A stretch of DNA of 64,000 nucleotides from Pleurodeles waltl. Taxonomy: Eukaryota > Chordata > Amphibia > Caudata > Salamandridae. The stretch lies in contig NC_090440.1 in the NCBI RefSeq assembly GCF_031143425.1, forward strand, positions 337,407,844-337,471,843, given 5' to 3'. Under the pieces are notes generated by a model. That model made no database searches. It was not told the origin of the DNA and saw only the letters and a program-made list of their open reading frames with translations. Below, one piece after another: positions 1 through 12,900 of the stretch. Position numbers and translations under genes: made by a program. Numbering within the stretch: the first letter of the stretch is position 1; each line of letters begins with the position of its first letter.

Positions 1-883
1 TAACCAGTCCTCTGTACATGATAGGTGAAAGCTGACATCAAGTACCACAGAAGAAAAAATGATATCCCAGTGTGTTGGATCATATTTGTGCATGTGTCTG
101 TCTGCAGCGGACTGTGCATTGCTCTGCTGATTAGCAATTGTGAAGAGGCTAGATCCCCACTCAAAACACCCTAAGACCACTGCTCTGGCTCCATAAACTT
201 ATGACATTGTCAGGGGCCTGATGCATGTGTACAGTGGACTGAGTAACCTGGAGCTCCGTAAACCTGCCGCTTCACATGCAACCATGGGTTTGTGTTGGCA
301 GAAAAAAATCCCACAGTAGTGATAAAGAGTAGGCAGCCATCTATGCCAGACTGCAATGCTGTTACACAGTGGTATGCCATTGTATTTGACAGTCATAACA
401 AAAATGATGTGGACGAATGTGAGTGCCTAGCTGTTGGCATGCACACATATACCGGATATTTCAGCACAGATGTACCACTGAAAGGCCTAGTTGTTGGCAT
501 GCACACATATACCAGATATTTCAGCAAAGATGTACCACTGAAATGGCTCAGGAATGTTTTTGTGTATTGGAGTCTGAACAAAAGGCAACGTACTGCAAAT
601 GGAAGTGCACAAGATCATTGACAAAAATAAATGACCTTCGCATGTGTTGCGACATAAGGAAACATAGGTGGCACTGATGTGAAGACATATGCATTTGTCA
701 AAGTCCAACATATGTCCATGCATGAAGATAGATATGTGAGGTTTCATATCACATGGGCACATCAATGTGGCCATAGGTTACAGAAATAACACTACACATA
801 TCTTTACACACATACAGCATGTAGCAACCTTCACTGACATGTGTTTATACCACATCCTGCAACTAAGACGGATGGGGAACTAT
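1..883. other. Non-coding flank, no gene seen
   Basis: AT-rich sequence without a convincing reading frame. The only structure I can see is a 60-bp tandem duplication (listed separately). Nothing resembles an exon or an RNA gene. Confidence 0.5.
426..545. repeat. 60-bp tandem duplication
   Basis: Two adjacent units of 60 bp (426-485 and 486-545), each beginning CCTAG and containing TTGGCATGCACACATATACC, differ at only a few positions. Short overlapping frames on both strands here are repeat shadows. Confidence 0.85.
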
Positions 884-1701
884 GGCCCTCATTATGACAG
901 TGGCGGTAAAAACCACCTACCGCTGCGGCGAAGGCTGGCAAAAGACCGTCGCCGCGGCTACCAGCCACCTGCCGTATTATGACCACAGCCGGATTTCCGC
1001 CAGAAGGATGGCGGAAATCCACCTGTGGCCATGCCAGCAAATGGCAGTAGATGGCTGTCGGCCGTATAATGACCAACAATACAGCCTGGCGGTGTTCTGC
1101 TGGTGGTCGCTGCTGCTGGCAGCAGTACCCCATCCCGTCTCCTGCCAGAGGACCCCCTAAACACAGGGGAGGGGGTGTTGTGTGTGTGTGTGTATGTTTG
1201 TGCGTGGGTGTCTGTAGGTGTGTGTTACGTGTTGAATGTGTGTGCATGTATGGAGGAGTGAGTCCGTGTATGTTGTGTTCTGTGACTGCATGTCTGCGTG
1301 TATGTATGAAAGTGTGTGCGGATGTATGTATGAATAGATGTATGCACATGTGGATGAATGTGGGATGAAGTGTGTGTCTGCGTGTGGTCATGTGTGAAGG
1401 GGGTGTGAATCTGGGGGGGTTTAGAGAGGAAAGGTGTGTCGGGGGGACTCCAGGGAGGGGGGTGGGGGCAGGGAAGACATCTATCACTGACAGGAAAGGG
1501 ATTCTCTGTCACTGATAGTTCCTACCGCCATGGTTTTCATGGTGGTAAGGGAGCCACGAAAACCATGGTGGTAGGCGGGGTCATGTTCCCGCAGTTGGTA
1601 CAGTGACGGCCACTGGGCTGGAGATTCATATCTTGAGCCCGGCGGCCGTAACCACCATGGTGGTCAGTGTGGTACATTGGCGGTTTGGACATAGACCCTC
1701 T
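884..1701 (+). mobile_element. MITE-like element, family A, copy 1
   Basis: The left end reads GGCCCTCATTATGACAGTGG, preceded by TAT. Inside are many short GGCGGT/ACCGCC palindromes, a central GT-rich tract (about 1170-1370) and the motif CTACCGCCATGG followed by its near-complement. The right end is degenerate, near 1701, and is followed by TTAT. The same modules occur in reverse order at 34519-35662, which has clean ends and a TAT duplication, so this is a second, older copy in the opposite orientation. A 3-bp target duplication fits PIF/Harbinger-type non-autonomous elements. No coding capacity is visible. Confidence 0.65.
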
Positions 1702-2819
1702 TATCTATTGTGTTGTTGGCATATGTAAATTTGTACACCACACATAACAATGTGATACACCCACAAATAAGTGTTCAAAAACATATGTACACTCATAGTA
1801 TACATGTGCTAACATGTATGTGGACACCGCGTAGCTACACATGCACATGTGCACAACGTATAAGTCATTGCATGCAGCAGACATATAAACAAACATATAG
1901 GTTAAACATACCAATGTCACCGTAAAGATATGACAGGATAGTTACACAAATGTAGCCATATCATGACAACATTATTGCATAGCCCATGTGACACAGTATG
2001 TGAATCTGAGTGCACTCAAGGCCTACATAGCAAATTTCCGGACATTCCTGTCAAAATTTATAATACAAATGACTCAATTCTATACTCTGCAACACCAGAA
2101 AAATGACACTTGGCCCCTGAGCGTCTATCACAAGTCTACTTGCCTTTTAATGCACAATGGGACAAAATTGACGAATGACCGTAATGCGTCAAAAATCTTG
2201 ATGCTAATGCCTAAACGTCATTCTTTCTCTTCAACAAAAAGACGCCTGCAGTGAGCTTCTGTTGCATGCACATCCACAGGCTGTTTCACACACAATGGGA
2301 AAAATATGACCCATGACCGTCATGCATCAAAAATTTAGATGCAAAAGCCTAAACCATACTTTTCTCTTAAGTAAAAATATGTCTGGCCCCTGAATGTCTA
2401 TTGCACGTCTACGGGCCTTTTCAAGCACAATGGGTAAAATATAACACATGAATGAAAACATGGCGCACAGGCCCAGGAAGTGATGAAACAGGGCATCCTG
2501 CCTGCATAAATGGTACAGTGAGTTCACTTTCTCTTCACAGTCTCATTGTCTGTGACTGTGTGAGGGTGTGTGGAGCTGGTGTTGTTGATGAATTTGAGTT
2601 ATTGAAGTGTTTTTGTTTTGTGCCCTGTTGCTGTTGTTTTTTTCTTCTTTTAATCAGTCTTTTGTATTGCATTTGTTCTGTATCTGTCACTGTATTAGGG
2701 GGTGTTTGTCTAGGGGTAGGATAGTATTTTGGGTAGTTGGGGTAGTGTTAGGTTGTATTCTTTTTTCTGCAACTGCATTTACAGTTATTTTACACTGCAT
2801 GATGTCAGGGTAAGGGAGG
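1702..2819. other. Non-coding spacer
   Basis: No exon is supported. It contains three degenerate 137-bp repeats (listed separately) and a T-rich stretch at 2600-2780 just ahead of the first exon of the decayed Myb-like gene. It could have held that gene's promoter, but no TATA box or other motif stands out. Confidence 0.4.
2112..2450. repeat. Degenerate ~137-bp tandem repeat, 2.5 copies
   Basis: Copies begin near 2112, 2249 and 2385. Shared landmarks are GGCCCCTGA at the start, CACAATGGG at 2153, 2291 and 2426, and a TGACCG.AATGC.TCAAAAAT block. Spacing is 138 and 135 bp. Divergence is high, so the array is old. Confidence 0.7.
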
Positions 2820-3072
2820 ATGGCAAAGATGTTGGAAGATAAGCTGCGGGGCTCCATTTGGCTTGTCCAGCACTAACTCCCATTGATGCTTGTACTGGGT
2901 GGCTGTGTTATTTAGGGCTACCCCACAGAGACCAGGAAGCTGCAGTGGGGCGAGGTGCTCCACCTCCTCACCTACATTTTTTGGCACCAGACGCAATGAC
3001 CACCAACTAAAACACCATTGGGCTGACCCTATCAAAAGGGAGCATTGAGGATTGAGATTAGTGGAGCAAATG

Positions 3073-4670
3073 GTAAGTATCCCATTTCCATACCAACACC
3101 ATTATTTGCATGTGCATGGCAGGTGCTGATACGGTTGAGTGAAGAATGTTTTTGCTATGGATCTGGACATGTCGTATGCTGCCTGTATTATGAGTCCTCC
3201 AGCTACCTTACAGGTGCCATTGTAATATACATTTCTGAAGCAGAGGCATAGCAGAAGTCCATCTTCCCTGAACAACAATAACAAAGTGTTGTGATGCATG
3301 TATAGCACAACTCTGTTTTGAGCACCACAACATGAGGCCTGCGCCATGCACCATGTATGGTAGGAGGCCCAACACCTGTTTGGGGGACAAATGTACAGGC
3401 TCGTGGAAAATATGAGAAGTGACCTAATAACATTTTTCATGCACTTTGAACGGCTGTTGATGGCAGGTGTTATAAAGGGACATATACATGTATATGATGG
3501 GCCCCTATGTACTCAGCAGAAGTCATGATGATCTGTTTTGTTGCTACTCCTGCTGAGTACATCATTTGTCTACATATAAATAGATGCAGTTAGACCCTAC
3601 CTGCATCATGCTGTGCCTTATTTCTCATTAGGTGCACACGTGGCAGGGGAAAGGGGTGCACTGAGGGCCACAAGGAATGCAGTAATGTACTTGATGCATC
3701 ACACTTTCCTTCAATCTGCTCCCTTGTGTCATTGGCTAAGGCCATGTAAGGGAGCATGACTATGCACTGGGTCCAGACTAGTCCACTTTCCTCTTCCTGT
3801 ACATTGTGTATCACATACACTCCTAACTTTGTCTATTATCCCACACATGTGCTGATTTAGTACCACAGGCCTGCCACATCTTACAGACAGTATGGGCCTG
3901 CCCTGCATCTACACCATCACAGGCACATTACTCAGAAACCTGCACTAACATATGCATCCTTGAACCACAGAGCATTTGTGTCTGTGTTGGGGCACATGTC
4001 TATGTGCATGTTCTAATCCTTACCTGGACAAATACTGGAATACCATGACAACAACGGCTGGCCATACAGTATTGGCAATACATCCATAATTTCAGTCAGT
4101 CAATGTGCAGGTGGGTACAACTAAATGAACATAAGTAAATTCCCATGGCATTATTGCTTTTGTGTGTGCCTTGTGATGGCACAAACATATTAGTAACTAC
4201 AAACAAGGATGTATTCAAACATTCCTCAACACTTTGGAATAATCACAAAACCCCTGGACAGTTCTTCATCAGTTTTTGGTGACAATAAGGTAAATGTAAT
4301 CAATATCTGGGTCAGGTTCAAAAGCTATGGGTGTCACAATGGAATGGCCACTGAAACAACCATCACATGCCCCTCAGATGCAGTATACAGTGTCATGCAG
4401 TCCCATATGGCAATAGAGGTGTAAAGCTAAAAACACCTGCATGAAAATGCCATGTACATGTGGTGCAGTGAAAAGCACCACAGGAGGTGCCAGGGTCTCC
4501 ATTATCTGAGACTCTGTGTGATTGACTAATCATAGATGTTTGACAGTTCATCTGATCTACCACTAGGTTGACTTGCTCACTCAGCCTACCAAGTTGATAT
4601 TAAACAATGTTGTCCTTTAACAGACATTTTCAAATATCACAAAGCTATGTTTTCGTTTCATGTATTGCAG
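3073..4670 (+). other. Presumed intron 1 of the decayed Myb-like gene
   Basis: Bounded by GTAAGT and TGTATTGCAG. No repeat with clear ends and no coding segment could be recognised. Confidence 0.4.
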
Positions 4671-4730
4671 GTGGACCTCCACCCTACACTGTTGGAGAGG
4701 TCACCAGATTTGAAGATCCCAATGCAGCCA

Positions 4731-6132
4731 GTAAGTCTGCATCATGTGGGTCATGTGTGCCAATCCAGGGTTTGGTGTGAGTCAGTCGAATGTGTGCAAT
4801 GCTATTAATAATGGTTTTGCCTGACCAATGTTATGGTATCATTGGAGTTAGGATGGTGACATGATGTCTGTTGGAATGTTGAGCATTTTGAATGGCTTGA
4901 TTGTAGCACAAGGGGCAACGTGTGCTGGTATGGAATTGCGGGTATTAGGAAATGGGAAGCATGGCCACATATTCATTGATGTCTACCAATGTAGGTGTCA
5001 GAGCAGCTGTTAATGTAATTAGCATGCCTGTTGACAACAACTTTGTCACAGCACTATTGACAGCACTGTGTGCCACACATAGCTTACACTTACTCACAAA
5101 ATGATACAGATAAAGGAAATGTATAGCCGTCTCTAGCGGGCTTATGCAAGAGACACTTGCACCACAGGTGCCTCAGTACCTTTCAGAAACAAACTAACAC
5201 TGCAGTACTGAAAGGAGTCATATTATGCTGGACAACAGTCTGTAGTGTACACAATTAGTAGACAACTCAGCTCCAGATGGTTGTGGGTAAAGTCTATGGA
5301 TTGTCCCAAGCTAGATCTCAGCAGAAATACCAACATGTTCCTGCCACCATGATATTTGTGAGAGATTTTGGTCACATCACATGTGCATATGATGTGAATG
5401 CTGAGTGCGTACCTGGTACCTTGATGAGGTCTGACATGTATTTGCACATGATGTTCAATATATAAGAATACAGTAGCAGCACCCAGTGCAGTGCCAAACT
5501 CACTGTGGCCCTAAGGGCACCCATACAGCTACCATGTCTGTGCTGCTTTACACATTAAGTACAAATAGCACAGAGAAGGGGGCATGAGTTACTTAAACTG
5601 TAGACAACCTAGATGTGCTGGTCATGCTTTGGCCAGACTTAATGGGGACATAGCATAATTTGTACATGTGGACACATCATGAGCAATGGTGTGCCCATTT
5701 GTTACGTATGCTCAGATCAGATCTTAAACCAGGACACATGAATGAAGCTTAACAAAACCTTAAATTAGCCAGTGGAAACTTTCCAGAACCCATATCTGAT
5801 GACCTCCACCTTACATGCATGATGCCTGGGCAAGCCCTGACTCTAGAGTTCTAGGGTCACGTGATCCTAACATGTTTGTTAATACATAAGTTGAGAAAGG
5901 ACGCATTGGTCCACTCACCTCTGGGGCCTGATGGTCAACAATGGATAGCCTTCATACCAGTGACATGTATATGATACCGTAGATAGCTAGTAGGAATTAG
6001 TCTTGGATTAGGAGTAAGTCATTGTTGAGGAATGCATGGTGGACTGCATGTGTCATCAGCAGATTCCGTGTACATTATATGTCTGTTCTATATGTCCAAT
6101 TCTTTAGTTAAAGCTCAATTCTCCTCATTTCT
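4731..6132 (+). other. Presumed intron 2 of the decayed Myb-like gene
   Basis: Bounded by GTAAGT and TTTCTCAG. No coding segment or structured repeat recognised. Confidence 0.4.
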
Positions 6133-6547
6133 CAGTTGCCAATATGACACCTGAGGAATGTCATGCGTTTCACAAAAGGGCAGATAGGTACTTCCACATT
6201 ATGGAGGTGGATGCAGGGTACCAGCGGATGGCAAGGAGGTACCAGAAGGAAAAGGCAAAGGGGCATGGCATGTGTTCCCACATGGAGGACTTCCGCAGCA
6301 GCCACCACATAAGCAGCTGACATTGCCAACACCATCAGGAGTCCATGGGGCCTCTGCTGGTCCAACCCCATCCACATCTGCTGCACCTGTCATAAGGCAG
6401 GCACTTGTGGAGCTACCTGCTGCAGTTTTGAGAACCAACTTTGAAAGAAACATAAGAAGAAACATGGTAGCCATGATGACCAGATTGGACAGTTTAGAGA
6501 AGTGCTCAAAAATGGAAACTTTTAAAGAACTACAAACCAAAGCTTAA

Positions 6548-6792
6548 AAAATGTGATGTGGCACAGAGAGTACCTCCCAGTTCCTTTCCTCTCCCTTTTA
6601 CTGTTGTAAATAGTTTTAGATTGTGTTTGTGATGAGTATTGTTAGGTTAGTGTAATAGTGTAGGGTAGACATAGATTAAGTTAAGTATAATTGGGGGTGG
6701 GTTACAGTACTTATTTGTTATTGGGGGAGGGGGTGGGAGGGCATGCTGGGGTATTTATGTAAAAAATAAAAAAATAACCCAATTAAAATATA

Positions 6793-6825
<33 letters not shown>

Positions 6826-7182
6826 TTGTTTAGGACATAGATAAGTGAGTACATGTGTAGTGATACTTTATGTTGTCGTACTTATATCTTGTCTCTTAAG
6901 GGGTGTGGGGGGACAATGTTTAGAGTGTGGTGTTACATGTGTAAGATACGTTTAGAATAGGTTAGATAGGTGTAGTTGTAAGTTAAGTTAAGTTCTTTTA
7001 GGTTAGTTTAGTGAAAGGTAGTTTTTAGGATAGTTTCAGGTATGCAGTTAATAATAATTAACAAAAAATCCTGTCTGTATAAGACAATTTTTTTTCCACG
7101 TTTTTTGAGTGTCTGGAGGTTCTCAAGTGTGCACTAACCAAATTAGAGGAATAGTCTAGGGGATGCTTACTGTCTTGATTTC
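6548..7182 (+). other. 3' flank of the decayed gene, with poly(A) signal and AT repeat
   Basis: AATAAA at 6765-6770 is a plausible poly(A) signal for the decayed gene that stops at 6547. A (TA)n microsatellite with one interruption follows at 6788-6825. The rest is T/G-rich and has no frame of note. It ends at the integration site of the LTR element at 7188. Confidence 0.5.
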
Positions 7183-7187
7183 CATGG

Positions 7188-9665
7188 TGTAGGAAAGTCC
7201 TTTTTTTTTGCCTGATCACCCCCACTCTTTCTGGATAGGTACTGGTGGTTACTGACTCTTGGCTGTGCCCTGGGTACTGCTTACCAGTCCCAGGGCCAGT
7301 GCTCTGTGTAAAATGGATATGCAAATTAGGCTAATTATAATTGGCTAAGTTAACCTACCTATAAGTCCCTAGTATATGGTAGGGCATGTAGGTTTAGGGA
7401 CCACAGCATAGGTGGTGCACACCTAGGTGCATTGCTGAGGTGCCCAGTGTCATTTTAAAAGCAAGCCTGCCTTGCTGGCTGCTTTTAAATTAAAGTTATA
7501 TGCAAATTCGACTTTGGAATTAAAGGTACTTCCAAAGTTTTAAACTACCTTATTTTTACATATAAGTCACCCCTAAGGTGTGCCCTATGTGCCCCTAGGG
7601 CTGGGTGCCATGTAACTATAAGCAGGGACTTTATAAAAATAGATTTATAAGCCCTGGTGAGGTAAAAACAGCCAAATTCGTTTTTCCCTCATTGAAGTCA
7701 ATGGCCTTCATAGGCTAGAATGGGCAGACTTTATTTAAAATTTTAAAGTCTCCTTAAATGTTACATACCAAGAATTTGGTATCAAATTGATTGTTATAAT
7801 AAATCCCACAACTTCCAGTTGTTGGATTTAATATAACTAGTGCAGGTAAAAAGTTTAGACTTTACCTAAAAAGTTGCCAATTTCAGCTCTGCATTGTTTT
7901 TGCTGCTGTGCTCTGATTGGCCAGCCTGCAGCAGCTTCTGCCAGGCCACTTTTATGAGGTGTGAAGTGGCCTGGCTTTACACAAAGGAATGTGCTTGGGG
8001 GAGAGAATCTCCCCTCAGCAGATGGGGAAGCAGGAAGGGGGAGGGCTGCCAAACTGGTCTTCAAAGGCAGAGAAGGACATCTGGAGCACCCAGCAACACC
8101 CCCACATCCTGCAACCCCAGACAGCTAGGTGCCCCCTTGATTAGATTAGGAGAGGGCAGGAGAGGGGTGTGTTTATGATTTTTAGCCACACCAGTGGGTG
8201 GGCTCAGCCAGATCTCTCCTCTAAAAATCAGATTCATCCATTTTGGATTTTTAGAGACTATTGCCTTCTGGGATGGATTTTTGCCACACTTCCCAGGAAG
8301 TGGTCATCACAGGGGGACGACCCTGTCCCTGATTGGAGGACCAGGGCCCCCCTGCTTTTCACCCAGGAGCAAGGATAAAACTGGCAGACCTGCACCCACG
8401 CCTCAGATCCCCACCAAATTTCAAGAAGAAAGAACTACAAGAAGAAGAAGGACTGCCCTGCTGGACCCCTGGCCTGCACCTGGACCCTGCACTCAGAAAG
8501 ACTGCACCAGCTGCACACTTGGGCTTCACCACAAGAAGGACTTTGCCTGGCTTCCACTGGTTCAAGGAGGGACTCCCTGTTTGCTACAGGTGAAAAATTG
8601 CTAACCAGAGTCCCCTGCACCAACTCCTGAAAAAGTGACCAGCTGACCACTGCCCAGTGGCCAAAAAGGAGTTTGCGCCAGGTGCACTCTGGGAGTTGAA
8701 GTCCGCACTTCCCAAGGACCATCACAGAACTTCTGGACCCTTGGGGTGAGCTGTGGACCCCAAAAGAACCTTAAAAGAACATCTGGGTGAAGCCCCAGAA
8801 GTTTGGAAAAGATTGGAGAAATTTTAGAAAAAAGCTCCATAAAGTGACCGACTCGACGCGGAAATTCTAGCCGGCTTGCCTCAACCGCGACCCGGCCTGA
8901 CTTCGTGGTTCGTCCCGGTCAAGAAAAACATCCGAAAAAAAGACTAAGTCCGAACGTAAAAAGTTGACCGGGACCTTCCAGCCATCGTATCCGAGAAGGG
9001 CTCCACGGACGTCGGATCAAGATCCAGGTTTACCCCGGTCGAAGGATTTTCATCTCGAAAAAACGACTAAGTCCGAAGGTAAAAATCACCACCGAGGAAA
9101 CCGACTTCGCGTATCCGGACAAGGGCTCCAGGAGGTCGGATCCAACTGGCAGGTTCGTCCCGGGGAAGAAAAACATCGAAAAAGAGACTAAGTCAGAAGG
9201 TAACTTTTTAACCGAGGCCTCCCGCGACTTGTAGCCGAGCAGGGCTCCATCGCGGTCGGCCTGAAAGTTTGACTTTGCCCCGGTCCTGGTGCAACCAGAT
9301 GACCCGATTGGCGCTTTTAGTTTCTAAGCGCTAGAAAATAATAATACTTTAAAAATTCATATCTCCGGTTCCCCTGAACCGATTTTAATCATTTTTGTGT
9401 CATTTTAAAGATAAAAATATAAGCTATTTTTATAAATTGGTTTTGGATTTTTAAACTGTTTCCTGTGTTTTATTTAATTACTGTTTTGTGATATTTGAAT
9501 GCTTTACACTTTGTCTCCTAAGTTAAGCCTTGACGCTCGATGCTAAGCTACCAAGGGTAGAGCTGGGATTAATTTACTGAGACCTAACTGTACTTTTGTG
9601 GAGGTTTGTGGCTTGTTGCTAGGTGTAGGTACCTACCTGCCCTATCAATAACCCATTTTCCAACA
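7188..9665 (+). repeat. 5' LTR of the Gmr1-like element (2478 bp)
   Basis: It begins TGTAGGAAAGTCC and ends CCATTTTCCAACA, and matches the copy at 14740-17215 almost base for base. The length is large for Ty3/gypsy LTRs. The first 1.6 kb is AT-rich to neutral; a CpG-rich block around 8840-9300 contains three 120-bp tandem units. The promoter and poly(A) site must lie here, but I could not place them with confidence. Short open frames inside (for example 8194-8604) occur identically in both LTRs and are not supported as genes. Confidence 0.95.
8907..9275 (+). repeat. Three ~120-bp CpG-rich tandem units inside the LTR
   Basis: Units start at 8907, 9027 and 9152. Each has a CCCGG box, a GAAAAA.CGACTAAGTC.GA.GGTAA core and a GGGCTCCA...GTCGG box. 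The same three units are at about 16457-16825 in the 3' LTR. Repeated CpG-rich cores in an LTR often act as enhancer or promoter modules; that role is inference. Confidence 0.75.
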
Positions 9666-9669
9666 TAAT

Positions 9670-9689
9670 TGGAAGCAGCGACGGGATCC
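9670..9689 (+). other. Candidate primer-binding site
   Basis: Four bases (TAAT) after the 5' LTR end, the sequence TGGAAGCAGCGACGGGA begins with the TGG expected of a site complementary to a tRNA 3' CCA end. I did not identify the tRNA. The 4-nt gap is slightly longer than the usual 0-3 nt. Confidence 0.6.
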
Positions 9690-9902
9690 TGTACTTGTGT
9701 TCAATATCACGTTACAGTTTTAGATAAAACAAATTAAAAATCCTTTAAATTGTCCTAGTGCAAAAATTGTTTTGAATTTTTAATTTTAATTTTTTTTAAA
9801 ATTAATTTGGATTAATTTCAATTATTGAATTTTTGTAATTTTTCTAAATTCCTGTTACCAATTTTTGCAAAAAGTTTTTTGTTGACACAAAACTAGGGAA
9901 CC

Positions 9903-12900
9903 ATGGAGCTTGATCTGGCTAGCCTACCCACACTGACAGTAGTCCAGCTTAGGGGGTTGTGTATTGAGAGGGGGTTGCCTGCAACCACTAATCTCAGGAA
10001 AGAAATCCTGATTAAATCCCTGACAGCATGGGCTGAGGCCCAAGAGGTAGAGACAGAGGAAGCTCCAGAGGAGGAACCAAAAGAAGATGATGCTAACTCT
10101 AACCATTCAGGGGAGGAAAGGCATCAGACCCCAAGTGAGGAAGAGGAGGAACGGTCCTCACTGGACACAGTCACTAGGGGCAGACCCAAAGCTAGTGGTA
10201 GGAAGGGGGTCCTTTCAGGAGGAGAGAACCCATCCATCAGGGAGAGAGAGCTGGAAGCCCAGCTAGCCTACATAGCTTTGGAGGCAGATAAGCTTGCCCT
10301 AGAAAAAAAGAAGTGGGCAAGCAAAGAAAAAAAAGATGGAAGCAGCGAGAAAGAAACTGAGGTGTCCCTGGGTGGGGGTTTTGCCCCCAGATTACCCAAA
10401 GGGGTGGTTCCTGCCTATGTAGAGGGGGATGACATCGATAAGTGGCTGGGGGCCTTTGAGAGGGCCCTCCAGATGAGGAAAGTCAAGCCTCAGTACTGGG
10501 GTTCACTCCTTTGGGAGTTAGTTCCCAACTCTGGGAGGGATAGGCTCCTAACCATGAGTGGGGAGGATGCAGACTCATACCCCAGTATGAAGAGTTGCTT
10601 GACTAAGAAGTTTGGTCTAACCCCAGAGCAGTATAGGCTTAAGTTTAGGGACACCCAAAAGACAAGCACCCAGTCCTGGGTGGACTTTGTGGACATTTCA
10701 GTGAAAGCACTGGAGGGCTGGATACAGGGCAACAGGGTAAGTACCTTTGAGGGGCTGTACAATTTGATTATGAGGGAGCACCTTCTAACTAATTGTGTCC
10801 AAGAGAGGCTCCGCCAGTATCTAGTAGACTCTAGGTTGACCAACCCCAGAGAGCTGGGGGAGGCAGCAGATGACTGGTTAAGAACTAGAGTTAACCAGAG
10901 ACCCCCAGGGGGTGATCAGAAAAAGGGAGGACATGGTTCTTCTCAGGGGAAGAACCAGGGGAAAGATGACAAAAAACCCAAAGAGTCCTCACAAGAGTCC
11001 CCAAAAACTTCTCAGGGAGGGGGAGCCCCGAGCCAATTCACTTCTAAAGGGAAAGGGTATCAGGGAAAGAATTTTGATCCTGCTAAAGCAGGAAGGTTTC
11101 AGGAGCTTGCTAAGGCCGGCAAGTGTTTTGACTGTTTTCAGCCAGGACATAAAAGAGGAGATGCTATCTGCACCAAGAAGCCCCCCACTGGTGGGCAATC
11201 CCAGGGGATTGCTAGTGTAGGGTTGGGGGTGGAAGTTGGCCCAGGGGTGGAATCAGGGTACACTGAAGTCACCTTAGTATCCGTGGGTGGGGTGGACATT
11301 GCAACTATGGCCACCTTACCTCCCATCATGCAGAGGTATAGGCAGAGGCCTAAAGTCAATGGGACTGAAGTGGAAGCTCTGAGAGATACAGGAGCCAGTG
11401 TGACAATGGTCACAGAAAAGCTGGTTTCTCCAGAGCAGGTCTTACCTGGTGTCTTCCACCAGGTGACTTATGCAGATAGCAGAACCAAACTCCATCCCAT
11501 GGCTATGGTGAGTCTGGAATGGGGAGGTGTGACTGGCCCTAAAAAAGTAGCTGTAGCTCCTGCCCTCCCAGTAGAGTGTCTACTGGGAAATGATCTTGAA
11601 GCATCTGAATGGTCAGAAGTGGAGAGAAGGGTCCATGCAAAGATGCTGGATCTCCCTGAATGGGTGTGTGCTGTGACCAGGTCACAGGCAGCACAACAGG
11701 GAAATGCTGGACACTTGGACCCTGGAACAATGGGCCAAGCCTCCAAGAAAAAGAGAAAGAGCACTGGGACTGGCTTGCCAGCCCCAACAAGTACAGAGGG
11801 TCAGGAAGAATCCAACCCTGAGGGGGAGGATCTGAACTCTGAGGGAGGGACACCTTCCCTGCAAACTCTGCCTGACTTGGCAGAACTGCAAGGGGCAGGT
11901 GGGCCCACCAGAGAAGATTTGTGCCAGGGACAAAGAGAGTGTCCCACTCTTGAGGGCCTGAGGCAGACTGCTGCCAGGCAAGAACAAGGGGATACCAGTG
12001 GTACCCACAAGGTTTACTGGGAGGATGGAGTTCTCTACACTGAGGCTAGGACCCTCAAAGAAGGGGCTACTAGGAGAGTAGTGGTCCCCCAAAAGTATAG
12101 AGAATTCCTCCTTACCTTAAGCCATGATATCCCCTTAGCTGGTCATTTGGGACAGACCAAGACCTGGAACAGGCTGGTCAACCATTTTTTTTGGCCAGAA
12201 ATGTCCGAAAAAGTCAAGGAGTTTTGCAGCTCCTGTGTCACCTGTCAAGCCAGTGGCAAGACAGGGGGCAAGTCAAAGGCTCCCTTAATTCCACTGCCAG
12301 TGGTTGGGACTCCCTTTGAGAGGGTGGGGATTGACATTGTTGGTCCCCTAGACCCACCAACTGCTTCAGGTAACAGGTACATTGTGGTGGTAGTGGACCA
12401 TGCCACCAGGTACCCTGAGGCAATACCCCTCCGGACAATCACTGCACCCACAGTGGCTAGGGCCCTACTTGGTGTGTTCACCAGAGTGGGATTCCCAAAG
12501 GAGGTGGTCTCAGATAGGGGCACAAACTTTATGTCAGCCTATCTGAAAGCCATGTGGGAGAAGTGTGGTGTTACTTATAAGTTCAGCACACCCTACCATC
12601 CACAGACCAATGGTCTAGTGGAAAGATTCAATAAGACCCTGAAGGGCATGATCATGGGTTTGTCTGACAAACTCAGGAGGAGATGGGATGTCCTCCTCCC
12701 ATGCCTGCTGTTTGCCTACAGGGAGGTGCCACAGAAGGGGGTTGGATTCAGCCCCTTTGAGTTACTGTTTGGGCACCCTGTAAGAGGCCCATTGTGCTTG
12801 GTGAGAGAGTCTTGGGAAAAGCCTCTCAAGGAAGCCAAGGAGAATGTGCTGGATTATGTACTAGGCCTGCGGTCTCGCATGGCTGAGTATATGAAGAAGG

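Larger units (their letters stand above)
2820..6547 (+). pseudogene. Decayed three-exon Myb/SANT-like gene (Harbinger-type accessory protein)
   Basis: Three exons fit one reading frame with consensus splice sites. Exon 1 (2820-3072) ends in ATG|GTAAGT. Exon 2 (4671-4730, 60 bp) is preceded by TGTATTGCAG and followed by GTAAGT. Exon 3 starts after TTTCTCAG at about 6133. Joined in phase 1/phase 1, exon 2 reads GPPPYTVGEVTRFEDPNAA and runs into ANMTPEECHAFHKRADRYFH. Exon 1 contains several in-frame stops and a likely frameshift near 2980, in what looks like a Myb/SANT-like trihelix (W-rich: LQWGEVLHLLTY; HHWADPIKRE in the other frame). Exon 3 is frameshifted near 6270; a second frame, 6272-6547, finishes the protein. 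The tandem W-rich helices and Arg/Lys helix are what Myb/SANT-like proteins of Harbinger transposons have. The family assignment is inference; the splice pattern is directly visible. Confidence 0.55.

Noticed and set aside
2805..3035. 76-codon minus-strand frame
   Set aside because: It is the complement of the degenerate Myb-like exon; splice sites and domain residues fit the plus strand.
8194..8604. 136-codon open frame in the LTR, repeated at 15745-16155
   Set aside because: The frames are identical only because the LTRs are identical; no domain, and several overlapping frames exist on both strands.
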